Shown here: positions 25,384-32,901 of the stretch, in pieces
Layout of the letters: each line of letters opens with the position of its first letter
Numbering within the stretch: the stretch's first letter is position 1
Assembly (NCBI RefSeq): GCF_004343705.1
Contig: NZ_SKFH01000016.1
Span: 21,932-85,931 of the forward strand
Reading direction: 5' to 3'
Source of the DNA: Flaviaesturariibacter aridisoli
GTDB lineage: Bacteria; Bacteroidota; Bacteroidia; Chitinophagales; Chitinophagaceae
Length of the DNA: 64,000 nucleotides
The notes under the pieces: model-generated
The model's database searches: none
What the model was told of the DNA's origin: nothing
The model's input: only the letters and a program-made list of their open reading frames with translations
Translations under genes and position numbers: made by a program

Positions 25384-25431
25384 ATGTTTGTCAGCCTGAG
25401 CGCAGCCGAAGGCTGTGGTATCTCCGCCCCA
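25384..25431. repeat. GTCAGCCTGAGCGCAGCCGAAGGCTG repeat
   Basis: GTCAGCCTGAGCGCAGCCGAAGGCTGTGG is of the type GTCAGCCTGAGC-(G)-CGAAGG known as a dispersed repeat in Bacteroidota intergenic regions (read in two overlapping halves). One copy is seen in this window. Confidence 0.5.
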
Positions 25432-25488
25432 GCCCGGCCGATAGGAACCATTTTTGCAGGCTGAGTAACGAAACAAACTCAACGCAAG

Positions 25489-26172
25489 ATGAAACAAGCA
25501 AAATGGCTGAGCATTGCTGCCTTCGCAGCTACGCTGGCCGCCTGCAATGGCAATGGCACCAATAACGGCACAGCCGATACCACCGCCACCACCACCACTA
25601 CCACTACAACGGAATCGACCGGCGCCACGGCCAGCACCGGCAACTACGCCGCTATGGCCGACTCCTTCCGCGTCAACAGCCAGGCGGGTAATTACCTCGA
25701 CGCAAAAACGGGTAAGCCCATCCGCATTAAGTATGATGCTACCACGCGCCGCGCAGTCAACGAAGAAACCAATCAGCCGGTATGGCGCTATGTAGACCGC
25801 CGCACCTGGTGGGTATACGGTGCCGACAACGACAACTGGAACCAGGTGGGTGAAGCCCGCATGGATGGCTCTACCCTGAAATACAAGAGCTCGTCCAACG
25901 ACAACTGGCTGAGCTACGATGAGCGCTGGAGCGAAGACGACCAGCGGTATATGAACTCGATGAACGATACGACCACGGTAGCCGGCAGCACCGAGGATGC
26001 CGCAACGGGTTCCAATGGCGAAGTAAAGGTGAAAGACAACGGCAATAAAGTGAAAGACAAGGATGTGAAGGTCAAGACGAGCAATGAAGGCGACATCAAG
26101 ATCAAAGACAAGCAGACCGGTGAAAAAGTGAAATACAATGCCGACAATGGCAAGGTGAAATCCGGCCATTAA
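25489..26172 (+). CDS. Lipoprotein with Thr-rich linker and Lys/Asp-rich tail
   Basis: The protein has 227 residues with lipobox LAAC (residues 16-19). The linker is a Thr run (about 30-41) of mixed ACN codons. A central domain has GNYLDAKTGKPIRIKYD and WRYVDRRTWWVYGADNDNWNQVGEARMDG, a pattern I recognise only loosely from uncharacterised Bacteroidota proteins. The tail (about 170-227) is a low-complexity stretch of KVKD/DIKIKDK repeats. Surface-exposed or periplasmic; function unknown. Confidence 0.65.
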   Translation: MKQAKWLSIAAFAATLAACNGNGTNNGTADTTATTTTTTTTESTGATASTGNYAAMADSFRVNSQAGNYLDAKTGKPIRIKYDATTRRAVNEETNQPVWRYVDRRTWWVYGADNDNWNQVGEARMDGSTLKYKSSSNDNWLSYDERWSEDDQRYMNSMNDTTTVAGSTEDAATGSNGEVKVKDNGNKVKDKDVKVKTSNEGDIKIKDKQTGEKVKYNADNGKVKSGH

Positions 26173-26198
26173 CCAGTGCTTCACCCTTAACCAACGAG

Positions 26199-26223
26199 AG
26201 CCCCTCCTGTGAGGGGCTTTTTC
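26199..26223 (+). terminator. Terminator after the Thr-rich lipoprotein gene
   Basis: AGCCCCTC/GAGGGGCT stem with loop CTGT, then TTTTTC. Confidence 0.85.
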
Positions 26224-26373
26224 GTGAGTGAAAGAACGGATACGCAGATTTGTTATGATTTATTATGATCTGATTCGCGGTAATACAATCCGCGTAAATC
26301 TTAATCATCATAAAAGATCTGCGTTCTTTCTCTCCAGCGCGCGTGCGCGCCACGAATCCCGATCTTTGCCCCC

Positions 26374-27429
26374 GTGCCCATTCAACGCCACCCCATAGAG
26401 GAATTCCTCACCCTTTGCAAAGACGCACTGCTCTTCGACGTACGCTCGCCGGGCGAGTATGAGCACGCGCAGCTGCCGGGTGCGGTGAGCCTGCCGCTGT
26501 TCACCAACGAGGAGCGCGCGCTGGTGGGCACCGCCTACAAGCAGGTGAGCCGCGAGCACGCCATCAAGATCGGCCTCGACGCCTTCGGCCCCAAGATGCG
26601 CAACATGGTGGAAACCGTGGAGCGCGCGGCTAAGAGCAGGGGGCTCGACAGCACCGCGCCGGTATATCTCTACTGCTGGCGCGGCGGTATGCGCAGCGGC
26701 GCCGTGGCCTGGTTGCTCGGGCTTTACGGCTTCGACGTACACGTGCTCGACGGCGGCTACAAAGCTTTCCGCAACTGGGTGCTCGAACAGTTTACCCTCG
26801 CCTATCCCTTCCGGGTGCTTGGTGGCTATACCGGCAGCGGCAAGACCGAATTACTGCACCTCCTCAAAGCAGCCGGTGAACTCGTGATTGATCTGGAAGG
26901 ATTGGCCGGCCACAAGGGCTCCGCCTTCGGCAACATCGGAATGCCGGCGCAACCGTCGCAGGAGCTATTCGAAAACCTGCTGGCACTTCAACTCGACGCC
27001 GCCCGCTCACGGCTCACGGCTGACGGCTCACGATTGTGGCTCGAAGACGAAAGCCAGCGCATCGGCCAACGGCACATACCCCATGCACTCTGGCCGCAGT
27101 TGCTGGCCGCCCCGATCTCTTTCGTCGACATTCCCTTTGAAGCGCGGCTCCGGCATATCGTGGAAGAGTACGGCGTACTGGACCGGGAACGTCTCCGCGA
27201 CGCCATCGGCCGTATCAGCAAACGCCTTGGGGGCCTCGAAACAAAAATGGCCCTGCAGCACCTTGATGCCGGCGACCTCACAGCCTGCTTCGCCATCCTG
27301 CTGCGTTACTACGATAAATTGTACCTTAAAGGACTGCACGGCCGCCAGGATCTCGAAGGGCGCCTGCAAACCATTTCCGTAACCGATGTGACACCCGAAA
27401 ATGTGCACGCTATCCTGTCTGCCCTATGA
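26374..27429 (+). CDS. selU: tRNA 2-selenouridine synthase
   Basis: SelU (MnmH) replaces sulfur by selenium in 2-thiouridine of tRNA wobble bases, using selenophosphate. The 351 residues have an N-terminal rhodanese domain (FDVRSPGEYEHAQLPGAVSLPLF; catalytic Cys in LYCWRGGMRSG) and a P-loop domain (GGYTGSGKT). The start is GTG 26374. Codons about 209-219 (ARSRLTADGSR) are an in-frame copy of the GCTCACGG-type repeat, a surprise for an enzyme. It overlaps the next gene by four bases (ATGA). Confidence 0.93.
   Translation: MPIQRHPIEEFLTLCKDALLFDVRSPGEYEHAQLPGAVSLPLFTNEERALVGTAYKQVSREHAIKIGLDAFGPKMRNMVETVERAAKSRGLDSTAPVYLYCWRGGMRSGAVAWLLGLYGFDVHVLDGGYKAFRNWVLEQFTLAYPFRVLGGYTGSGKTELLHLLKAAGELVIDLEGLAGHKGSAFGNIGMPAQPSQELFENLLALQLDAARSRLTADGSRLWLEDESQRIGQRHIPHALWPQLLAAPISFVDIPFEARLRHIVEEYGVLDRERLRDAIGRISKRLGGLETKMALQHLDAGDLTACFAILLRYYDKLYLKGLHGRQDLEGRLQTISVTDVTPENVHAILSAL
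26999..27031. repeat. CTCACGG iterated repeat inside selU
   Basis: GCTCACGGCTCACGGCTGACGGCTCACG in four words, the reverse-complement form of the GCGTGAG family, within coding sequence and in frame. Confidence 0.75.
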
Positions 27430-28283
27430 AACGAATTTTTTTCTTTTGGATGACCCTTCTTTCTTTCGCCGCCGGTGCGCAGGAAGTAACCGGCCTTTAT
27501 ACCGGTACGCTGCGCAACGACAGCACCGGGCTGGTGCAGCAATACGAGCTGTCGCTGCAGCAACGCGGTGAAAAGGTGGAAGGCTACGCTTACACGAGCT
27601 TCTTGCTGAATGACCGCTTTCACTTCGGCTTCCGCAAGGTGCGGGGCGATGTGAAGGAAGGACTGATCCTGCGCCTGCACGAAGACGAAATGCTCGAGAA
27701 CAATTTTCCAGCCCCGCCGCCGAAAGGTATCCGCCGCATGCTGGTGGTAGAGCTGATCAACGGTATCGATTCGCTGAAGGGCAAATGGTCCACCAACCGC
27801 ACCCGGCAATGGGCGCCGGCAACCGGCACCTTCGCATTGAAGCGCAAGCGCGACAGCACATCCTCGGCCCTCGTGGCCAAGCTGCGCGAGCACTACCCGC
27901 CGCCGGCAGCGAAGGCCGAACCGCCGCGCCCGCTGGCTTTCACGGAGCGGCAGGTGCAAACCATCCAGAACGTAACTCTCCGTGCCGACAGTGTGGAGAT
28001 CGCGCTTTACGATAACGGTCTTGTAGACGGCGACAGCGTGAGCGTGTATCTCAACGGGCAACCGTTGGTGCAGCATGTGCGCCTCAGCGAGCATGCCTTC
28101 CGCTATACCGTGCGCCTGAAACCGGGCGTAGTGAACGAGCTGTCGCTCATGGCCGAAAACCTGGGATCACTGCCGCCTAATACGGGACTGCTGGTGCTGC
28201 AAAGCGGCAGCGCCCGCTACCAGGTTTATTTCAGCGCCGACCTCAAAACCAACGCACGCATACTGATCCAAAAACCGAATTGA
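27426..28283 (+). CDS. Secreted protein of unknown function in the selU-selD operon
   Basis: The protein has 285 residues and a signal peptide (1-18, ending AGAQE). The first half is a beta-rich domain (GLYTGTLRNDSTGLVQQYEL, KVEGYAYTSFLLNDRFHFGF); a Pro-rich linker (about 155-170) leads to a second domain, VTLRADSVEIALYDNGLVDGDSVSVYLNGQ, common to several secreted Bacteroidota proteins. It overlaps selU by four bases (ATGA 27426) and selD by one (TGATG 28281), so it is translated with them although nothing in it looks selenium-related (no Sec/Cys-rich part). Confidence 0.75.
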   Translation: MKRIFFFWMTLLSFAAGAQEVTGLYTGTLRNDSTGLVQQYELSLQQRGEKVEGYAYTSFLLNDRFHFGFRKVRGDVKEGLILRLHEDEMLENNFPAPPPKGIRRMLVVELINGIDSLKGKWSTNRTRQWAPATGTFALKRKRDSTSSALVAKLREHYPPPAAKAEPPRPLAFTERQVQTIQNVTLRADSVEIALYDNGLVDGDSVSVYLNGQPLVQHVRLSEHAFRYTVRLKPGVVNELSLMAENLGSLPPNTGLLVLQSGSARYQVYFSADLKTNARILIQKPN

Positions 28284-29335
28284 TGGAACCCACGAACGAA
28301 CTGAAGCTTACCCAGTTTTCCAAAGGCGGCGGCTGCGGCTGCAAGATCGCACCCTCCGTACTGCAGGAGATTTTACAGGGCGGCAGCAGCGGCTCTTTTC
28401 CCAACCTGCTCGTAGGCCACGGCAGCAACGATGACGCGGCCGCCTGGCGCCTGCAGGGCGAGGACGTGGTGATCTCCACCACCGACTTCTTTGTGCCCAT
28501 CGTCGACGATCCCTACGACTTCGGACGCATCGCCTCGGCGAATGCTATCAGCGACGTGTATGCCATGGGCGGAAGGCCGCTGCTGGCCATCGCCATCCTG
28601 GGCTGGCCGGTGGAAAAATTGCCGGTAGCCGCCGCACAACAAGTGCTGGCCGGCGCCCGCGCCATCTGCGCCGAAGCGGGCATCCCGTTGGCCGGTGGCC
28701 ACAGCATCGACACATCGGAACCGATCTTCGGACTTGCCGTTACCGGCCTGGTAAAGGAACCCGACCTGAAACGTAACAACACGGCGCAGGAAGGCGACCT
28801 GCTCTTTCTCAGCAAACCGGTAGGTGTCGGCGTATTCGCTACCGCGCTGAAGCGTGGCCTCCTGGCTGAAGAACACTATGCACCGCTCCTAACACAAATG
28901 ACGGCACTCAACAAAGTGGGCGCAGCGCTGGGTGCGGTCGAAGGTGTGCACGCGCTCACCGACGTTACGGGCTTTGGACTGCTGGGGCACCTGCTCGAGA
29001 TGGCCGAAGGCTCTGGATTAAGTGCGGAGCTGCAATACGGCAAACTGCCCAAGCTGGATGGCCTCGATACCTACCTGCAGCAGCGTACCATTCCCGATGC
29101 TACTTTCCGTAACTGGAACAGCTACAACAAGGAAGTGCAGTTTGAAAAAGGCGTGAACGTGATGGAAGCGTTCAATGTGCTGCCCGACCCGCAGACCAAT
29201 GGTGGTCTGCTGATCGCCGTAGCTCCTGAAGCTGCGGAGGAAGTTCAGGAACTGTTGCGGAAGGAAGGCTGTTATGCCGAGCCGGTCGGCCGCTTTATTG
29301 CGAAAGGGGAGAAGCGCCTGCTGGTGCTGCCTTAG
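28283..29335 (+). CDS. selD: Selenophosphate synthase
   Basis: SelD makes selenophosphate from selenide and ATP. The 350 residues start TNELKLTQFSKGGGCGCKI; the residue at the Sec position is Cys, in the glycine-rich loop GGGCGCK. Other family blocks are TTDFFVPIVDDPYDFGRIASANAISDVYAMGG and GGHSIDTSEPIFGLAVTG. ATG 28283 overlaps the previous stop codon (TGATG). No selA or selB is seen in the window, so 2-selenouridine may be the only use of selenium here. The 3' end overlaps the convergent hydrolase gene by 41 bases. Confidence 0.95.
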   Translation: MEPTNELKLTQFSKGGGCGCKIAPSVLQEILQGGSSGSFPNLLVGHGSNDDAAAWRLQGEDVVISTTDFFVPIVDDPYDFGRIASANAISDVYAMGGRPLLAIAILGWPVEKLPVAAAQQVLAGARAICAEAGIPLAGGHSIDTSEPIFGLAVTGLVKEPDLKRNNTAQEGDLLFLSKPVGVGVFATALKRGLLAEEHYAPLLTQMTALNKVGAALGAVEGVHALTDVTGFGLLGHLLEMAEGSGLSAELQYGKLPKLDGLDTYLQQRTIPDATFRNWNSYNKEVQFEKGVNVMEAFNVLPDPQTNGGLLIAVAPEAAEEVQELLRKEGCYAEPVGRFIAKGEKRLLVLP

Positions 29336-30248
29336 GTGTCAGAAAGATCTCGCACAACATACAACGCACGCTGCCGCCATTTACGCGCTCGATGGTGGGC
29401 ACGGCAATGGGCAGCAAGGTGCCGTATTGCTCGAGCTTATTTTTTGTGGCCGGTCGAAAAACATCGAAAGCAGTTTGGCTGAGCGCAATGACCCGCTCGC
29501 CTTTCCGGTTTTGCAGCTGCAGCAGGTTGGCGCCAAACGCTTCGAGTTCGGCGAAGTCCAGGTCGATCCATTCGTGGCCGCTCTCGGCCAGGCGGCGCTG
29601 CACCTGCATTTGTTCTTCTTCGTTTACTAACGCGGCACTACAGCCGAGGGCAAAGCCGTCGCCGATGCTGAGCAGCACGTTGGTATGGTAGATGGGCCGG
29701 CCTTGTGCGTCCTGCGCATCAAAAGAAACCGGGGCATAGCCGTGAGCGCCGGCCAGCAGCATCAGTGCCTCGCGGCTCGTGCGCGGCGACAGTGCCGCAT
29801 AAGCTGTTTTCCCGCTGTGGTCAAACACGATGCTGCCCGTTCCTTCGAGGAACAATCCATTCTCTTCAAGAAAAGACCAGTCGTTTACACGCTCCACGTT
29901 GAACAGCCGTTGCAATAAGGTAACGATGCCGCTGCGTCGTTCGGCGCGCCGGTTGGGTGCAAACAGCGGGTAGAGGTGCACCCGTCCATCGGCGGTTGTG
30001 CTGAGCCAGTTGTTGGGAAACACGGCATCGGGCTTCACGGGTTGCGGTGAGTCTTCAATCACCAGCACTTCCACGCCTGCGCGCTGCAGTTGCTGCACCA
30101 TCCCATCAAACTCCTGCCGGGCAAGGGTTTGCAACTCCTCCGTAGAAATACGGGAGGGCTGCTGAAAGTAATTGTTCACCGCTGTCTCTTCGTTGTAGCG
30201 AAAGGCTGCAGGTCGGATCATCAGCACGGTGCCGGCGCAGGAGTTCAT
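29295..30248 (-). CDS. ctlX: Citrulline/arginine-type amidinohydrolase (CtlX family)
   Basis: The protein has 317 residues of the amidinotransferase/hydrolase fold. Marks: LMIRPAAFRYNEETAVNNYFQ at the start, PDAVFPNNWLSTT (substrate Asp/Asn), FLEGTGSIVFD (Glu-rich loop), HTNVLLSIGDG (catalytic His) and NGGSVRCMLCEIF (catalytic Cys) at the C-terminus. The family hydrolyses citrulline or similar guanidino compounds. The final 15 residues overlap the 3' end of selD on the opposite strand. It overlaps the pterin dehydratase gene by four bases. Confidence 0.88.
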   Translation of the reverse strand: MNSCAGTVLMIRPAAFRYNEETAVNNYFQQPSRISTEELQTLARQEFDGMVQQLQRAGVEVLVIEDSPQPVKPDAVFPNNWLSTTADGRVHLYPLFAPNRRAERRSGIVTLLQRLFNVERVNDWSFLEENGLFLEGTGSIVFDHSGKTAYAALSPRTSREALMLLAGAHGYAPVSFDAQDAQGRPIYHTNVLLSIGDGFALGCSAALVNEEEQMQVQRRLAESGHEWIDLDFAELEAFGANLLQLQNRKGERVIALSQTAFDVFRPATKNKLEQYGTLLPIAVPTIERVNGGSVRCMLCEIFLTPKAAPAGASPLSQ

Positions 30249-30475
30249 ACCAGCGCGTTGATCGATTGGGAAAGGCGGCGGTCTTTATCGGTCACCACGT
30301 CGCCGGCATCGTGCGTAGACAACCATAGCTCTACCGTGTTCCAGGTGTTGGTCCATTTGGGATGATGATTCTGCGCTTCGGCAATCAAAGCCACACGCGT
30401 CATGAATGCAAACGCTTCACTGAAGTCTTTAAATGTAAATTTTCGGTAGAGGCTGTTGTTGGTTTCTTCCCACAT
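30245..30475 (-). CDS. phhB: 4a-hydroxytetrahydrobiopterin dehydratase
   Basis: PCD/DCoH regenerates the pterin cofactor of aromatic amino acid hydroxylases. The 76-residue protein has the expected alpha/beta core with the motif NHHPKWTNTWNTVELWLSTHDAG (His residues and W-x-x-V match the active site). It is shorter than the roughly 100-residue family, missing part of the N-terminal strand. ATG 30475 is used. It is coupled to the CtlX gene by a four-base overlap. Confidence 0.9.
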   Translation of the reverse strand: MWEETNNSLYRKFTFKDFSEAFAFMTRVALIAEAQNHHPKWTNTWNTVELWLSTHDAGDVVTDKDRRLSQSINALV

Positions 30476-30521
30476 AACGTACAAGTTTTAAGCCTGAAGT
30501 GCGCTCGGAATTTGCGTGTTG

Positions 30522-30550
30522 AATTCCGACTTCCCATTTCCGACTTGGTT
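30522..30550. repeat. TTCCGACTT iterated words
   Basis: ATTCCGACTTCCCATTTCCGACTT between the pterin dehydratase and the IPExxxVDY gene, the same family as near 7026 and 49326. Confidence 0.55.
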
Positions 30551-30552
30551 AC

Positions 30553-30996
30553 TTAAAACACGAGGTGTTCTTTATTCTTGATCTGTTCGTTGGTCATTTC
30601 CACCACCAGCTGCACGCCCTTGATGCTGCGTATGGTTTGCAGCACCGAATCCATTTCGGTATCGCTCACGGGATCACCTTTGAACAACCAGAGAAAATCC
30701 AGGTGACGGAATTCCGGCAGCAGGTACTCGCCATCGTATTGGTTGTTGTAGAGGTAATGCGTGAGGCTGGTGTTTGGCTGCAGATATTCAAAAACGGTAA
30801 AGAAGTAGTCGCGGTTTTTGCGCTTCAGCTGGATCTCGATCTCGTTGTTGATCCGGAAGTCGATACCCATCACCTGGTTGATGTGCCAGCAGAAGGTATA
30901 GTCGCGCAGGGGCGCCATGATGCCCAGGAGGCGGGTGTCCTCAAAAAAGCTGTCCGTCATCTCCCTATGGTCCAACACGAGTTTCATCTGCGCCAT
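30553..30996 (-). CDS. IPExxxVDY family protein
   Basis: The protein has 147 residues and belongs to the small Bacteroidota family named for IPExxxVDY; here the motif reads LPEFRHLDFLWLF (residues about 92-104). The rest shows alternating helix and strand without membrane parts. Function unknown. A peptidase gene lies 14 bases upstream on the same strand. Confidence 0.85.
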   Translation of the reverse strand: MAQMKLVLDHREMTDSFFEDTRLLGIMAPLRDYTFCWHINQVMGIDFRINNEIEIQLKRKNRDYFFTVFEYLQPNTSLTHYLYNNQYDGEYLLPEFRHLDFLWLFKGDPVSDTEMDSVLQTIRSIKGVQLVVEMTNEQIKNKEHLVF

Positions 30997-31010
30997 TGCT
31001 GCTTGCTTTT

Positions 31011-32660
31011 TTAAAATTGTACGGTTGTCGTGGCTTCCTGGCCGCCACGCTGGTAAGTTACCGTCGTGCTGTCGCCCTTCTTGAATTTCCCCAGGGCTTC
31101 CATGTAATTCTCCACCGAGGTTACCTTGTGCGGACCGAGGGCCGTGATGATGTCACCTGCTTGCAGGCCGGCCTTTTGTGCCGGGCGGCCGTCGCTGACA
31201 CCGTCCACTTTTACACCCGCACCGGCGAAAGTGTAATCGGGCATAATGCCGAGCGTAACGCTGAATCGGGCCGAGCCCATTTGTACTTCGCGGGTTTTGC
31301 TGAAGGCGAGGCGGCCGGCGCCATCGGTGTGCTGCACGAGGCTCAGGATGTGGCGCAGCACCTGCACCTCTCCATTGATATTGAGTTTGTCGGCCACATC
31401 GCTCGGCTTGTGGTAGTCGCTGTGCAGGCCGGTGAAGTAAAACAGCACGGGAATGTCTTTGCGATAAAAGGACGTATGATCGCTGGGGCCGGTGCCGCTG
31501 CTGTCGAAGCGGTACACCAGGTCGCCGGCGGTGAGCGCTTTTTTTCCTGTAAGGCCATAGAGTTGCCCCCAGGATGGCGAGGTGCCGTAGCCGCCGATGG
31601 TGAGTACATGCGTCGAGTCGTTGAGACGACCGAGCATGTCGAGGTTCACCATGTAGTTGATGCTCTTCAGGTCGATGGTAGGATGCTCCACGTAATACTT
31701 CGAGCCGTAGAGCCCGAGCTCCTCGCCCGAGAAGGCGATGAACAGGTAGTTGTTGTGCTTGTATTTCGATGCCTTCAGCAGGCGCGCCAGCTCCATCAGT
31801 GCCGCCGTGCCACTCGCGTTGTCGTCGGCACCATAATGAATTTGCTTATCGGTACCACGGTACATGGAGTTGCCGTCCTCGCCGTGGCCGAGGTGATCGA
31901 AGTGCGCACCAAACACAATGGTTGTCGGCGCGCCATTGTCGATATAGCCCACCACGTTGTGGCCCTCGCGGGTTTGCGGGCTTACCTGCGACACGAGCGT
32001 TACATCGTGCGAGGCGCTTTCGTCGGAAAAGTATTTTTTAAAAGCTTCCTTGCGGAGATAGAGTACCGGGATCTCCACGCGCGGGCGGTGGTCTTTGGGC
32101 TCAAAGGCCAGGCCGTCATCAATGGAGGAACTATTATACAGCAGCAGGGCTGTGCCGCCGCGCTTTTTTACGCTGGCCGCCATTTTCTGGAGGGCTTCCT
32201 CGAGGTCGAAGTGGGGGTTCTGCTTGTTTTCTTCGAGCAGCTCCTTCATGTCGCGAAACCAGGGACTGCCCTGCTCCTCGAGCGCGAGCGCCGGGCTTCC
32301 TTTCACCTGGGCGTTGCCGCTCCAGGCCAGCGGGAAATAATCCTGGTTCAGCCGGAGCTCGTTTCCGTTCACCAGCAGCTTGGTTCCTTCCACCTTTAAT
32401 CCGTCGTTTACTTCGAAAGCCTGGAGAAATCCGTCGCTGCCTTTTTGGGCGAGGCCGGCCTTTCCAAACTGAAGCATGATGTATTCGGCGGCGAGGCGCT
32501 CGCCTTCGGTGCCGGTGCGGCGGCCTTCGAGTTCCCGCGAAGTAAGGAACGTGACGTGGCTACGCAGGTTGGCCGCCAGTTCGGCGTCTTCCTTGCGGGA
32601 TTTCTGAGCCAATGAAGAAGCCGACAAAAGGACCAACAGAGGCAGCAGGTACAAGCGCAT
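31011..32660 (-). CDS. M28-family zinc aminopeptidase with C-terminal PDZ domain
   Basis: The protein has 549 residues with a signal peptide (1-18). The M28 catalytic domain carries the metal ligands in IVFGAHFDHLG, GADDNASGTAAL and FIAFSGEELGLYGSKYY. A PA-type insert is likely (about 120-200). Residues about 455-545 form a PDZ domain (KAGLQAGDIITALGPHKVTS). Secreted or periplasmic peptidase; substrate unknown. ATG 32660 is chosen over 32687. A TACTTTTG -7 box (minus, 32685-32692) lies 24 bases upstream. Confidence 0.9.
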   Translation of the reverse strand: MRLYLLPLLVLLSASSLAQKSRKEDAELAANLRSHVTFLTSRELEGRRTGTEGERLAAEYIMLQFGKAGLAQKGSDGFLQAFEVNDGLKVEGTKLLVNGNELRLNQDYFPLAWSGNAQVKGSPALALEEQGSPWFRDMKELLEENKQNPHFDLEEALQKMAASVKKRGGTALLLYNSSSIDDGLAFEPKDHRPRVEIPVLYLRKEAFKKYFSDESASHDVTLVSQVSPQTREGHNVVGYIDNGAPTTIVFGAHFDHLGHGEDGNSMYRGTDKQIHYGADDNASGTAALMELARLLKASKYKHNNYLFIAFSGEELGLYGSKYYVEHPTIDLKSINYMVNLDMLGRLNDSTHVLTIGGYGTSPSWGQLYGLTGKKALTAGDLVYRFDSSGTGPSDHTSFYRKDIPVLFYFTGLHSDYHKPSDVADKLNINGEVQVLRHILSLVQHTDGAGRLAFSKTREVQMGSARFSVTLGIMPDYTFAGAGVKVDGVSDGRPAQKAGLQAGDIITALGPHKVTSVENYMEALGKFKKGDSTTVTYQRGGQEATTTVQF

Positions 32661-32684
32661 TCGATAAGGTTTATGGGAGTGAAA

Positions 32685-32692
32685 CAAAAGTA
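32685..32692 (-). promoter_or_regulatory. -7 box of the M28 peptidase gene
   Basis: TACTTTTG on the minus strand, 24 bases from ATG 32660. Confidence 0.5.
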
Positions 32693-32885
32693 AGGATAGG
32701 TTCTTTGGGATCTCCCGGTTTTTAAGGTTTGGAGGCTATTCGTTTACCGGTGTTTCGCTAATAGGACGCATCCTGGAAGAATAAGGTTGGTAGCGGGCTG
32801 GTTACCAGGTAACTAAGGGACCCATTCCACCAATAAACCTTTGGTAAAACTCCTGAATTCGTAACCCCAGCCGCGACGGGCAGTT

Positions 32886-32893
32886 TAACTTTG
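32886..32893 (+). promoter_or_regulatory. -7 box of feoB, eight bases before the start codon
   Basis: TAACTTTG, a full match to TAnnTTTG, ends eight bases before GTG 32902; a very short leader is implied. Confidence 0.55.
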
Positions 32894-32901
32894 CGCCACT
32901 C

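Noticed and set aside
32661..32901. Riboswitch or iron-regulated element before feoB
   Set aside because: No Fur-like box or conserved riboswitch core seen; the promoter box is almost at the start codon.
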